Origin: Lingula anatina
Taxonomy: Eukaryota; Brachiopoda; Lingulata; Lingulida; Lingulidae
Length of the DNA: 60,000 bases
Assembly: GCF_001039355.2 (NCBI RefSeq)
Contig: NW_019773513.1
Location: 1,578,250 to 1,638,249, forward strand
Direction of reading: 5' to 3'
Positions 38,448-52,002 of this stretch are shown piece by piece. The position numbers and the translations under genes are program-made. Below the pieces are notes generated by a model, which was given only the letters and a program-made list of their open reading frames with translations, searched no databases and was not told the origin of the DNA. Each line of letters opens with the position of its first letter. Position 1 is the stretch's first letter.

Positions 38448-39739
38448 TATCATTGTCTCTGTCTCTCTCTCTTGAAGGAATTTAACTGAAAGTTGTGGAC
38501 TCGCAATCATTTCATGCCATTATCTCTTTCCATACTTTCTGTGTCTAATGCAACTTCCTTCATTATTTTTTTCTGGCTTATTCGTTCACGAAAGGCTATT
38601 CGCAGTGTAACATTCACACAAAATCTATAAACTACGTTTTATTATTCCATGATTGCAATAGTGTAAAAGGGGCTTAATAAGATAATCACTAAATCTGATC
38701 AAAATGGCCACATTAATAATCATTAAATGCGCGATTATTAGACAGCAATTTATCGTCATTTTGTTAAAAAAGCAGAATTAATTGAAATAAAATCATTAAC
38801 TCCATCCTTTTGATCTGCCCCTTGAGGTAGACAGTTTGGAAATGAACGAAGATTAATAGCTATGGTCGTTGGAAACAATCGCATTGGACACATCTGTTTG
38901 GCTTTTTATGAGATTCCTTCAACAAAGATGGAGCCCTATGTTTCATGAAAACGGAAATAATGTTTTTTTCTACATATCGTTACTTTCATATAGTGTAATG
39001 GTGGCATGTAACATTATTGATAGCAAACGTGTTCTTTTTGAGCATATAGTGCTAATCGACCATTTCCGTGCCAAATCAGATCAAAAAAGAAAAGCTTATA
39101 CAATTTCAACCGAGTGATGTTTAAAGAGAAAATGGACCCAATATATGAACCCATCAATGACGTCAACAAGAAATCATTCTACACATTAATCTTGTCCAGA
39201 AGATTAAGATGGAACAGTGCTTCGTATGTCCTCTGGTGACACGCTAATATATTTTTAATTAGTTTATCTGTAAGTGGTCTCTGCCCCATATCATATTCGA
39301 AACACTACATAAAAAGTAGTGGATTTTGAATGATTTTCTTGATCGATAAACGTACATATATGAATACTTGTTTGGAAATTTGTCTCAGTCCAGCATATTA
39401 CGATTTTGTTGCTGCACGATTTTGTTGATTTTGAAGGGGGTTGGGGGAGTCAACAAAAATAGCGTAGGGAAGCTATGCAGATATAAAACAAGGCAGCAAA
39501 GCTGCCAATCGTACAGGCAAAAAGCAGAAAATAAAGATGCACAAAGACGGTTAATTTTGAAATTTTGCAATACTATTTTAGTCCCATGAATCAGTTCTGG
39601 AAGTTTCATAGCAAAATAAGTTACATCTTGAAAATGCAAATTTGTGAAAAATAAGCATTGTACAAAAAATGCATAACCTCCAGGAAAATAATGACTGATA
39701 CTCCGAAATGCGATGCTGAGGAACTTGAACGACGCAGAG
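38448..39739. other. Intergenic stretch
   Basis: No supportable gene. Frames up to about 136 codons on the minus strand (39385-39795) overlap the opposite strand of the mariner-like relic and have no domain of their own. The left flank of that relic may start within this stretch, but its ends were not found. Confidence 0.6.
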
Positions 39740-40089
39740 GGATAGATCGAGATTGACAGTGGCTCCAGAAATATATGGCCACCCCAACTCATCAAAAGAG
39801 TCTTTAGACTGACTGAGAGAGCGATTTCACGAGAGACTGATCAGCAGGTGGCGTTGAGTGGACACCGCTTTCACGTGCACCGGACTTGAACCCCTCGGAT
39901 TTTTGTATGTGGGGTAATATCTCAAGAATAATGTGTTCCAGAACAAATCTCATCGATTGGTGTACTGAAGGCAAAAATCACAGCGAAAATCAGGGGAATC
40001 CTCAGATCGGAATGTGTTTAATTGACAGTAATGGACAATTTGCGAAAAGTATGCTAGTGCGCTTCCAATTTCGCGGAGGCCATTTGTAG
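39740..40089 (+). mobile_element. Decayed mariner-like DDE transposase, C-terminal part
   Basis: Remnant of an IS630/Tc1/mariner-superfamily transposase on the plus strand. Starting at 39859 one frame reads WTPLSRAPDLNPSDFCMWG, the motif around the third acidic catalytic residue; members of this group commonly have PDLxPxDFxxWG, so the acidic residue here is Asp. It then shifts frame to VLKAKITAKIRGIL and VMDNLRK, and shifts back to end in RGGHL before the stop at 40087-40089, a typical ending of this group. Upstream, an RFHERLISRW-like phrase fits the stretch before the motif but is in another frame. At least two frameshifts and several stops make it a pseudogene. The N-terminal half and terminal repeats are not recognised. 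Confidence 0.8.
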
Positions 40090-41011
40090 CATATTTTGGA
40101 AAGAACATGATTTTATGCAGAGTGACCAAGATAGCTTTGATAGCTTATGATTGAACACAGACTGAAGTTTCAAGAAATTTGCTAGACCTTTGTAGGGTTT
40201 AATAAAAATTCCACGGTTTCTATATTATCATATGTAGTAAACTAGAATGCAAAGATAGTTTTAAATATAATTGTTGTAATTTGCTTATTTTTTTAGTAAT
40301 ATTATGAGAAAATTATATGGATGGCGAATTTGATGAATTCGATGCAACGAAACGCTAGTGCTCTTTGTAAATTACAGCAACGCTTTGGAAAATGATCACT
40401 TCCATGCATACCTTCCAAAGGTCCCGCTTATTGTTATATGGCTTCAGACGGTAAATAAGGCAAAGGTAGAAATCTCTGGCATCTTGAGGCTGTCTGGGCG
40501 AAACCGAAAAATCGGTGATCTCCAGGAGATTTTTAAAAAGAGTACTAATTAATGGCTTGAAACAAATACCTCTGGAAATCCTCGAAGGAAAAGAAAATTG
40601 TGTTTTATAGTTCTTGAAAATCGATAAGGCATTATGCATTTTTCATTTTCGGCTTATCAATCATCATTCTTTTCTCTTCTTTGTGAAATAAAAAACAACA
40701 TCCGCTTACCTACAGTATCACATTCCAGGACTCGACAAATGTCTATAGCATGTTTGCCTTACTTTGATATGACAATATCTAGTTCTATTTCTGTAAATGC
40801 TTTGGTACTTATTCTTCTTTACATCCCTATTCAGTGTATACCCCGCATACTGGCTAAGGCAGTTACAAGGTGCACTAATTAAATAGCTTGCTGTCCCTTA
40901 TTTCACTATCATTTAATGTGATCGTGTATTCCTATAAATATTTATGACTAATATTGAGTTTTGTCTTGTTGACTGGGTAACAGATGTCTAAGGAACGTGT
41001 GGAGGATTCGG

Positions 41012-41036
41012 TTGGTGGTGGTGGGGGGGGGGGGGG
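41012..41036. repeat. GGT repeats running into G14
   Basis: TTGGTGGTGGTG followed by fourteen G residues. Enough G-runs for a quadruplex on the plus strand; the run length is likely uncertain. Confidence 0.9.
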
Positions 41037-43088
41037 CACAATTAAATGAACCTACATGTACATTGAACGCCAACTTTGCGAGTACATGCATCAGAAAGAT
41101 CGTAGATGGTTATGTTTTATTTTTAACTTGTTTTTTTTTTCCTTTTTCTTATTAGCCATATATGCCCATCCAACCACCGGTTGTGTGTAACTGGACCTAT
41201 GGAGATATGAAACCGAGACTTAAATTGCTGTCACCTCGGTCCATTTTCCAATTAATACAAAATAGATGTAGATCGTGATACTCACGCACATTTTGAAATT
41301 TACATGTATTTATTCCACCCCTTCGAAAATAGAATTCTGGTTGTTTTATGCTATGAAACATGGCACATCATCGCTAACGCCACCTTGGAAAGCTGAAGAA
41401 ATACAGGAAACGCTTACGTTCCTCAACTACAAGTGTTGCATAATGGAACATTGAATGTTTAACCAACCTGCGTTCTTCACAGGTCCTTCCGTTATAGATT
41501 TAATGCTCTTCCTACATTTTCAAGTGGCGATTACATAATATGCAATACAACTTAAGTGACGTAGTACTGAAGGCAAGGAGAACGCTATTGGACGCGGTAA
41601 GCCAAGCTGGATAAAACGACTGGATAAACGATTGAAAAGGTCACCCTGCATTTCCTGCAAAACTCAATAATAAGTCAATTAGTACGAGAACTGGCACGGG
41701 TCAGTCAGTCTATTGGCTCTGTACTTGCCAACCCGATCTGTCTAGAACCATTTATATCTACTTTTTGCACGGATGAACCTAGTTCAACAGTATTTTTCAG
41801 AGTGGATTGCCAACATTCGTTCTTTACTGTACCAATTAGTGTACATTCCAGTTAACACCCAACCTTCTTTCATTTACTCAAAATCCCAACTGGCAGACAG
41901 TCAAATTTGATAGAATTATACACAACAAGCGTATCTGCCTGGAAGGCGCCGGGCCACCTTCAGTGAGGGTACCGAGAGGGCAGACAAACATCATCAGTGT
42001 GAATTGCCACTGCACCAGGTGGCTCTCCGCACAACTATGTTTCTCCGCATAATAGAAAAAATTGGATTAAACAAAAGCAATTGAACAAGATCAAGACAAA
42101 TCGACGAACAAGAAGTGCAGAGGGGTTGAGCTAGGCTATTTAGAGACGCGTTAGGTGTGTTCTAAATACCTGTACCGAGAAGATTATGCTTGACTTTTGA
42201 TTTGGTTATTTAGGGTACACACAATTATGGAGATATAAAGATCGTTACCGACATTACGCATATGAGATCCACTTGCAGCTTTATAACTTTAAATGACTGA
42301 TCGCGCTTTCGCGTAAATACTTCAGGATTATGAAAATACTGCAAACACACTGGTTGATAGCAACTAAACAAGTACTTAACATGTAGATGCTATTAAAACA
42401 AAAAGAAACCAACGTGTTTGGAAGGATGTGTGTTTCATCTCATTGATAGCATTGCAATGCGAAAACCGCACTTAATACATTAGAGAGGGTTAATATGGGC
42501 ATTAAAATACCGATTCTTTAAAGCTACATATTGGCTTTATATATCAATCAAACTTGGACCTAATATATATGGGCCAGGAACAAAATAGCCACACAAATGA
42601 CGAAATGACGAAAAAAGTTAACGTTTAAAGCGTTCAAATATAACAGCTTTTTAGCAAGGCTTTCGCCTTTACCAAGGCTAGTTTCTTAGAAAACATTATT
42701 GTACATGTATATGCAGTATATGACAGATAATAGATATGTGCCAACAGATGTGTTTCTTTGAAATTAATGCTATTTGAAAGAAACTAATGGTAAAAGATTT
42801 GTTAGATGTTTTCGACCATATTACGGTGTCATATCCAGCCTTCATGTACCATAAAACAAGACATAGTTGTTAAATGGTAAAAGTGACAAAAATGATATTT
42901 CTCTATCTTCTTTTCAAAAAGTTAACTTAAGAAAATAATAAAATGTGTAGCATCTATTTGGAATGGTTTTGGAGAATTAAGAGGGGACCTCGAATGAAAT
43001 GTGATGAATAATTTGATTTGGATTTGTGCATGCACCATCAGGGAATGTTTGTGTAATCGGCTCCTTTTGCTGAATCGCACAGCCAACT

Positions 43089-43134
43089 TACACACACACG
43101 CACACACGCACACACACAAACACACACACACACA
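43089..43134. repeat. Interrupted (CA)n microsatellite
   Basis: CA repeat with CG and AA interruptions, 46 bases. Confidence 0.95.
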
Positions 43135-46100
43135 GCAACTCAAATGAATGCTGAAACCTTCGAAATCGCATGATAAGTCGGTCTGATAAGTATAATGTTG
43201 AAAAATGACCCACTATTAAAAGTAGAAATAGCAGTGTTAATTGGGCCTACATAGATTCCATCTTTTCAATAGCATTCTATTTTTGGTATTTGGTCTTCTA
43301 AAATAAAACGCCTTTAGATCAATCCTTGAATAGTCTAGAATGCTTTCGAGAGTTTGCGTACATTTATGGCATCTAAATCTGTCCTACTGTTGGTCGTTAT
43401 CAGACACATTTCGCTAAGTACCAGTATCGCCAAGATCAGATCTTCGTAATTTTGATCCAATTAACTACCTATTCTATAGTTCGCATACAACAGCTTGTGT
43501 CGCCTGCTATCATTAATATTGCATCGTCTTTTGATATATACTGGTAGAAGAATTACCAACAGCAAAATGAGAATGTTTACTTATTCCCAAATATTTAAGG
43601 TGAATAATTAAGTAATGTGAAATAGGGTGAAATGAAGGATAACATAATAAAAGCTCTTTTCGGGGTATGGAAAAAAGTGTTTATTGTCTTGTATAATGAA
43701 TACAGTTATACACCTACCATATCTCTGCAAGAGATAATAAAGAGAGGGAGAGACAATATACATATTACCACGTTTGACAAGAATTTACCAATTCCATAAT
43801 GCTAAAAATGCGTTGGCATGGAAGCTGTGGGTAAAAGGCAGAAAAGATAAAAACAGAAACGGGGTGAATAAAAGCCTACGTGACGGATCATCTAATTATA
43901 TACACAATGCATTTCCCATAGTCTTGTTTCATATTGTTTCTTGCGTCATACGAATGCAATGATGCACGAAATCTGAGCTCACTCTGATTGGCTTTACTTG
44001 CCTTGTCCTACGAGAACGCAAATCCGGCAAACCAGGGGAAAAGGAAATGATCAGATAAAAAAAAAAAGGCGTCGTCATTGGTATTGATGCCAGGTTGGCT
44101 TCCTTAATATCAGATTGAATTGAACGTCAAGCGCGTAATGGCATTTAAATAAAACTCGATTTCCGACATAACCTACTATGAACTGCAACCATGGGAACGA
44201 GCATGCCTACATATAGGGCCCCGGCTGGTGACCAAGAAGGGCGGGTCTCTGCCAGCGATCAGCAATGGATATCTCATGTTACAGTGCACAGTATGCACAG
44301 GACATTCAACCCTTAAAATTGGCTGAGATATGGTACTTTTTAACACATCTATAAAGAAAGGACGATGTTTTCTGCACGCCGCCAGCAATATAGTAATCCA
44401 ATTTTCACTCGCCTTTTAGGCGATTCACTGACCACACGACCACTGTTAGAGATATGTATCTTACTGCAAATAAATTGGCCAAAGCTTCGTTAAGGTTAAT
44501 GACCGCAAAGGAAGATTGTGCCGAATCTTAATAAGGTAATTATTGGTCGATAAACAGTTAATACCGATGGTGCAAAAGAGGTGTCTACGTATACGTTCCA
44601 GCAGACCCCTTTTATGCACAAGTGGCAACTGAAAGATGACCCTAAATCGAATAGCTTCTGTCTATTACATCAAAGAGAAGGAAGCGAGTTTCTTTTGTTA
44701 TTGCATGTGAAGATAAAAAGAGATACGGTCATTCCATCTACACGTACATTTTACGCAATAAAAAACTGCTTTTTAAGATATCACCATGACATGATGTATT
44801 GTTTGAAATGTAAACGAATTGACACAAATACTGCTGTTTCTTCCCACTAGTGTTGTTCCACGAATTCTATCCAAACATGTTCCCAAGTGCAAAGTAAACC
44901 ACAATATAATGTAGCTGTAGGAGACAATAAACCCCAAGTTGACTTGGAAATCTAAACATCTGTCACTGATAGCGGTATAAATCTATCTATCTGTGCCCGG
45001 GTCTTTTGAGGACATAATGGTAATTGTACATTGGTTTCGATTCACTGCCTTAGAGGCCAGTTATGTGCAGATTACTGGCTATTTTTCCCAATCAGCCCCC
45101 ACGGAAAAAAACCCCAGGGTATTAATTGGTCATCAACAAGCCACAATGTACAAAAATTGACAACAATAAAAAAAACTTAAAATCACTTTCGAAAGTCTGA
45201 TCGCGATGAATATATTGCTCAAAAACACACAACAACATTGAATTGCGTAACATAATATTGTCTTTGCTAACAGAATACAATACAATTAAAACAGATATGC
45301 GAGTTCCTCTTTTCTTAAAAACCAGACAATGGTAGCAGAATGCGGGTAAAACTACTGTTTTCTGGCATTAATTTAGAAAAAAGAAGAGGGAAAAACAATC
45401 ACTGTTGCTGCCTAGAAGATTTGGAATGTGTAACGAATAAAGTAACGTTAAGAAGAAAAGGAGAAAAGGCTAAAGAGGTGAAGTGGTTTTCGTTCTTGTT
45501 GAATATCATTCTATTATATGCAGCATAACCTTTTTTCAACAACAACAACAAAAAAGCAGTATATACTGGTTTTTATCTGATTTGACCATTTCAAGACTTG
45601 TGATAGACCAACCATTTTACACATGCACTGTCTTGAACAAGTGCCCCTACCTAGAAGAGAGCAAGCACACTCACTACGGCACACAGGTGAAAATGTCGCA
45701 CTTTCGATCAAATGATCTTAATTAATTAAAATGCAATAATTAAGAACTTCATAAGGAGATTAACTGTTCTACAGATTCGGTATACACTAAATGATGTCAT
45801 ATTAAAAAGATCAGCACAATGAACAGGAATGCAACACTTACCAACAACAAACCCCCACGTTTCGAAGACTACACCAAGATACACGTAGCTCTTGGAGTTG
45901 ATATTCGCCTCGGACTCGAAAATTCGGACTCCAAGCAAGAAAGATTTGATGGGTGGAAAGAAAAAATCTCCAGTTACCGTCTACCTGGCTTATGGCTTCT
46001 GTCTTCCGTTTGAAACGCAAGCGAGCTTATAACTTATTGTTACTGGTATTCCGAATGCTGTGATTTATGAGTTCGCTCTCTGCGTAGATGCCGCGTTAAA

Positions 46101-47561
46101 AATGATTGAAAAGATCAGGAGATAAAACATGCTTAAATTCCGCTGGCATGGCTGTATGCACCAGTCTCGACTATGCGCATTTAAGTTTATCGATTAAAAA
46201 GATCGCTTTCTGGAAATGAGGCCTTATCCATTTAAAACCATATTCATAACTGCTGGCCAACATCGGAATAATGTAAAAATTACGAACGATCGCTATCGAA
46301 ATTTGGCCCTAGTCAATTTAGTCAATTAACCAATGTTACAGTAGCGGTGTAACACATGTAGGCCTACTATGCAATGAGAATTAGCTGTTGGCTCTAACTT
46401 CGATGAAGTGCATAAGTCGGATAAGCCACAGTCTATGTTTCAGAGCCCACGTACATGTAGATCGGTATCCTCCTTTTTAAATTACCTTACATGCTCGCTT
46501 GTTGCGTGTGCGCCCTGGCTGCGTTTTATTGACGTCTATGGAATAATTTAAAACGGCACCAATCGCCTTCTTAAACCATACATCAACTGATTCCAACAGA
46601 ATAGAATTGAAATACAAGCCTGGGGTGCACATGGGGTGGGGGTGACCCCCCCTAAGTTTTTCAACCACGTAGGTCTTAAAAGTTGGAAGCAGGGGGTAAA
46701 TAAATCCTGCACACTTATTTGAGCCTAACATACCGTAAATAAGACAATTTATTAATATTGATAGCCAGTCTAGACCCCCGTCCGACTCCAAATATATGGT
46801 TTAACCGTTATCGCCTCACCCCTTTTCCGATTTATTTATTTATTTATTTTTTACTAAATGCTAACCACACCCACTCTGACTAACAAAATAACTTGGGAGT
46901 GATCTTCACTTTCACCTTAGTCTAATAAAAACCAATTCGCCCACGTTTCCATCCACAATTATAAAATATATTAGTTGTAAACACTGCTGCTCAAAAAGTA
47001 AAATATTGCTAAGAATTCACATCAGAATTCTTTTTCATGGCAGATACTTATGTGACCGGTCACGCACATCAGTTACACTTCTGCTGACGCAGCCGGAGAA
47101 ACCATAAAAAATCTTTGCAGTCTACTTAATGAACCTTACACGTGCTGTACAACGTGCTTTATGAGTGCGCCCAAAAAACACATCATTTACCATGTACAGT
47201 TAAAAAGGGCATATGGCAATACCTACGGTGTTACATTCTACAACACAAGACCTGTAACTCACACGTTGTCAGCTTGCTTTCCAATACGGGTACCACTGTA
47301 ATTTATTTACATATAGAAGTCTATGAAGTTTGGCTTTGCCAAGCAATCACGTGCAGTATTACTGTTTTATGGTGGCAAAGGCGTGAAGCCTGTTCGTGAC
47401 CTCTTAGACTATTTTAGAGTTTAAAAACAGACTGGAAAGTGCGTTTACCGTAGCTTGATTTTGCCACCTTTGGGGTAATCTACGACTCAAGCTTTAATTA
47501 CCCAGTTCTGCAGTTTATACAAAATGAAGAAAAATCAGAATTAAAGACTACTTTGCGTGAA

Positions 47562-47631
47562 GTGTGTGTGTGTGTGTGTGTATATATGTGTGTGTGTGTG
47601 TGTGTGTATGTGTGTGTGTGTGTGTGTGTGT
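47562..47631. repeat. Interrupted (TG)n microsatellite
   Basis: About 70 bases of TG repeat interrupted by TATATA and TATG. It directly precedes the left member of the duplicated segment pair. Confidence 0.97.
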
Positions 47632-47639
47632 TCCTAGAA

Positions 47640-48250
47640 AAGTTATTTCCCTGCATACGCAGGCCGTTGCCAAAGTTTACAACTTGGGTACTTGGTTTTT
47701 AAATGAGACAACAATGACCAACATGCCTAAAACCAATTGCTTATATTGTAGGCATATTCACGTAGTCCTCATCGAAATATTGATTGTCTGGCACACTCTA
47801 TCAGAGGCCCTCCTAGCAGTTAGAAAATCGGTTGAAGGTCCTTTTACAGCTTTTGTTACAGCTAGAAGGGTCTCAGGTAGAAACTGACTGTCTGCTGGAC
47901 TCCTTTCAATGCTGGCATTTAAGAGAATACCTGCAATGATTAAAATATCTCCGCACTCATAATCACTAAAGACTGCCATTTATCTGTTTAATCACCCTTG
48001 TGAATCAAAGTTACCTAAACTGAGGGTGGTGCTTACCAACTGTATACAGACTGGCAATGTATGAAAGTATGACCTTTTGGAATTTTTGTGAATATGACGA
48101 ACTCTTTTTTATGAAAACAAAAAAGAATTAATATCCGAAAGACTTGGTGCAGTCTATCACTACATTACGCAGAAAGAGTTAAAGGTGGCGTCAGGCAATG
48201 TGTCTTACAGTCTGCTTAGGGTGATAAGCTTGGGTCAGTGAGTTCTCATA
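47640..48250. repeat. Diverged duplicated segment, left copy
   Basis: Part of this segment resembles 51150-51610 in the same orientation: TTGGGTAxTTGGTTTxxAxxTGAGACAACAAT followed by CAATTGxTTATATTG here and there, and further on a GTGGCGTC...TGTCTTACAGTCTGC phrase against ATGGCGTC...TGTCTGTCAGTCTGC. The middle has diverged strongly. The minus-strand frame here (47758-47979) carries an exon-like stretch, discussed in the findings. Confidence 0.55.
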
Positions 48251-49199
48251 ATAAATTCTAAGCAGGGAAAACGACGACGCCTGTTATTACTGTCATTGTC
48301 AAAATATTTCACAATCGCCCTCAACGATAGTGTACTCAAGGAACCGTTTCATTTTTATGAGTCAAACAATTGTATTTCTAAGTTTAGTAAATAACTATCA
48401 AATAAATGTGCAACGACAAAGTAAATATAATAAGAGTTTCTGTAAATAACAGTTACCAAGATGTTGGACCAAAAATTGCTATATCAAATTAAATCTTATT
48501 TATAGAAGTAACGACCAAGTTTTGAGTTCATTGTTCCTTGTAAAAATTGATCCAGATCGACTACCACATACACAAAAATGACCAAAGATTTCATGAATCC
48601 AGAATAACCAGACGCGTGCTTTACAACGTGTTCTGATTTCCCCAAATCCGTGTTCGGATTAAGAGATCGCTGGAACCTGGATAATCTTATTATTGAAAAT
48701 CATTAATTACAAGCACACATGCATTTAACAGGTGTATGTCACCATACTGTAGGTATTAAGTATGGACTCATGTTTATAACGCACATGTGTATATCAGTGA
48801 TAGATCGAAGCCCATGGGGATTGATAGTCCACCAAGATAACACGAAGTTTCACGAATAACTGTAAAATTAAGCGAGATTTTAAGCAAGAGTGGGGTCAAA
48901 ATCATGACACATAGATCTTTGTATGGAATTAAAAAGGCAGGTTGAGCTTCTCTGAATTCCAGATTCACCTCCGCCAGTAGGTTATGTTATGGGTTCCGTT
49001 TATTACTTCAAAAGTCCTCTTCGAGGATTTCGAAATATGTTGGTCAGTCGGTTTGCTTGTTTGTTTGTCTGTTTGCACTTCTTGTCTCACAATTCTGAAG
49101 GTATAGATCAGTAGGCCTACTCTGAATAATTGTACTGGTACTCGGACATGACCCCCAAATCTTGGTGATGACCCGGACCTTATTTTGGATACAAAAAAT
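48251..49199. other. Intergenic stretch
   Basis: Nothing recognisable; short frames only. Near 49050-49080 is a TTGTTTGTTTGTCTGTTTG tract. Confidence 0.55.
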
Positions 49200-50300
49200 T
49201 ATGAAATTTTAAGATATTACATTGCGTAAATTTTCAAAACATCATATCTCCAATATTTCTTTGCCAATTCTTTTGTAATTTGGCACACATGTATGGGATG
49301 GGGAACTGTACTAACAAACCGCGTTTGGATAGGATCCAGAATGAATTTTTAAAGCAAATTTTAAATTTTGACATTGAAAAGCCCATTTGCGACTTTTAAA
49401 AAGTCAGTATCATTCAAATGACTTCTTGTTCGCTGTAGATATATGGGGTCACATTTTCTGTTACTGTGCCAAGAGGCATCTGGATCCACAAAGGTCTAAA
49501 AATCGCGGTTCTTCACTTTGAAACACCCATTTAAGGACCATTAATGTTAATATTTTCCGCCAAAATGAATGCTATATAGCGTTTCTACCTAAAATGAGTT
49601 ATCACCTTAGGATGGTGCATGACTTACTAAGGTTTGGTTGGGATCGAATGAGCAATCCGGATTTGGGAACCGAAAACGAATTCAGCTTTCGGCCATTTTG
49701 AGTTGTCACTTGTGGCGTCATTTTTGATTCCAGATCTTTGAAACTAGTATCAGGTGGTACAGCTGTACATCAAGCCTCCCCTTTCATACGAATACGACGC
49801 AACGCTATTGGCTGTAAGGTGCATGGTTTAAAAGATTTTATACTTGTGAAATTGAGACCCTTCAGTTCCAGAACAGAATTAAATATTGTGTCTTAAAGGA
49901 ATCCGATCGCAATTTATAATCGGTCGAGAGCTATCACAGATAAGCATATAATTACCATTGTATACAGACAGGAAGACATATAAGAGTTTTCCTACAAGAC
50001 CACTTGGAGGTGATACGGAAAGGTACAATCTGGATCCGCCAATATTAAATGTCTAATTTCTCTGTTCTGACTGTAGATACCTATATAGAACACTTATAGG
50101 ACACCATATAATGGGCCTTGTTGATGACCTTACTTTATCCAGAAAGGTCACATTTGGATCTGTCAGAGTTCAGTGGCCAATATCTCACTTATGAATGCAC
50201 ATACGGTCAAGGTACCCGTAGAACACTAAAAGGAAATCGTATATGGGCTTTCATCTGAAAAGGTTAAAATTTGGTTCCGTCAATCTAAACGTTAAGAGTA
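49200..50300 (+). repeat. Degenerate tandem array, unit about 120-160 bases
   Basis: A recurring block end, AAGGTxxxATxTGGATCC or a variant, occurs near 49325, 49479, 49635, 50030, 50153 and 50270. Between the last three, units of about 123 and 117 bases share GTAGAxxxCTATATAGAACACT-like and AxATGGGCxTT blocks. Copies are much diverged. No open frame is conserved through the units, so it is probably an old non-coding repeat or satellite. Confidence 0.5.
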
Positions 50301-51149
50301 TAGGGGGAAAAATAACTTCTGACTAGGGGGTGGACTGATTGCAGTAAACGCCTTCTGTTAATATGTGATCTTGATTGGTTGCAAGAATACATTTAGATCA
50401 TAGAGGGTAATGGCCATGTAGTTTTTAAGAGCAAAAAGTCTACAGTCATAAAGTATAATGGTGACGGGGCTTCGCGTTTGTGAATGTAAAACTAGAAATA
50501 TGTCATTATTATTCAACAGAAATCGAAGTTAAAGTGAAAATATCTTTCGGTCATGATCAAATAGAAAGGCATAACAAAATTGTGAAATTATCGGATTAAA
50601 ACAAAAAGAACTTATCACCCACGATCAGTTGTTCCAATTTAAGATCTTATTATTACGATTATGATTATGACTATGATTGGGCAGCTGTATTTGTGGATTT
50701 TATAAATAAATGACAAATATTTAAAAAAATGTAGTCACAAAAAAATGAAAAAGCTTAACGCTGATTTGATTCTATTTGAGTCTACTTTATGTATGTCTCT
50801 ATCTTCTCTATGTACTTCTTTCTCTTATAAATAAACGTACAAAGTATTTGAACCTATGCAGTTAGTGTATAATGCGAGCTTGCATCAGTCGAAGAAAAGG
50901 GCAAATTGGAAAAGATAATGGAAACAGCCACCATTGTAATTGGTGAAGATCTGCACACTTGGATAAATTAGAAAGCAAATCCATCAACATTATGGGCGAC
51001 AGTCCATACTCAGTTCATGACTATTTTAAATTGAAGTCCTAATTTAAATATTTAATAAAGTTTTTCGGCTTTTTAAACAAAAAAAATCTATTTAGTCTAA
51101 TTCTCTAACTTTCACAACTGTCTTTATGCAATATCGTAAACACGCAGCA
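50301..51149. other. Intergenic stretch
   Basis: AT-rich, with a short TTATTACGATTATGATTATGA-like run near 50647. Nothing else recognised. Confidence 0.55.
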
Positions 51150-51610
51150 GTTGTTACTAGACATTTAGCAGTATGCGTAACCTATTTCTTGGAGTATAGC
51201 ACTTGGGTAATTTGGTTTAAATTGAGACAACAATAGCCTGACGCCTCAGTGCAATTGTTTATATTGGAAGGAAAATGTATGTATTCCTTATTGAAAGATG
51301 GGCTGGCTCTCAGATTCACTTATATCCTGACATTTAAGACAACATTTAAACAACGGAATTGGCGTTTATCAAAAGTGTATTTAAAGCAAGGTCGCTCACC
51401 TTACAATGCCAATGCAAACAACTATAACCTTTACATCCATCTAATGAATAGGACGAACCAGTTAAACTCAACGAATAATGCTTATCTGAAACGGTCCTTT
51501 TGCGTGATATGCTTAGGTTGAGCTGAGATTGCCACAAAGAGCATGGCGTCGGTTAATGTCTGTCAGTCTGCGTCAATTGGGACACTGTGGATGAGCTAGT
51601 CAATGAGGTC
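51150..51610. repeat. Diverged duplicated segment, right copy
   Basis: Direct-repeat partner of 47640-48250, about 3.5 kb away; see that entry for shared blocks. It lacks the exon-like frame of the left copy, so coding conservation does not explain the similarity. Confidence 0.55.
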
Positions 51611-52002
51611 TTACCTCCAAACTCAAACGAGGGGAAGCAATTATTGTTCACGCCAATTTTAACCACTATAACCCATAACGACTTGGTGTTCGTTGACTTT
51701 TGAATTTGTATGAGATCTTGAAATGATCTCTATATATGCAATATACACTTATTATAAGTTTCGTATCAAAAACGATGTTTTATAGGCCTATCCTGTGAAC
51801 AAAATCTTGAGACAGTTTTTTACTTGTTAGTAATTTTCAAAACTCAATAGATTTGAAAGGCGAATAGCCAAGAGACAAAAGAATCAAACTATGGAGGCAA
51901 ACGTACAGTAAAATGTAGAATTTAGTATAATCACAAATTTTGACGTTCACCGATTGGTCGAGAGCAGTCACGTGCAGGTCAATATTGGTCGGGTAACAGA
52001 AG
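51611..52002. other. Intergenic stretch
   Basis: No gene or recognisable repeat. It runs up to the SINE-like segment. Confidence 0.5.

Larger units (their letters stand above)
40090..47561. other. Intergenic stretch without recognisable genes
   Basis: About 7.5 kb of AT-rich DNA. All frames are short. Notable pieces are the G14 run at 41023-41036, an interrupted CA repeat at 43089-43134, a TTTA run near 46832-46850, and a GTGGGGGTGACCCCCCC hairpin near 46640. The minus-strand frame 46477-46791 (104 codons) is uncharacterised and not convincing as a gene. Confidence 0.65.

Noticed and set aside
38250-38510. 86-codon minus-strand frame
   Set aside because: It lies almost wholly within foldback element C copy 2, whose palindromic structure explains it.
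46477-46791. 104-codon minus-strand frame as a gene
   Set aside because: Its middle overlaps a GGGGGTGACCCCCC hairpin and it shows no domain; possibly part of an unknown repeat.
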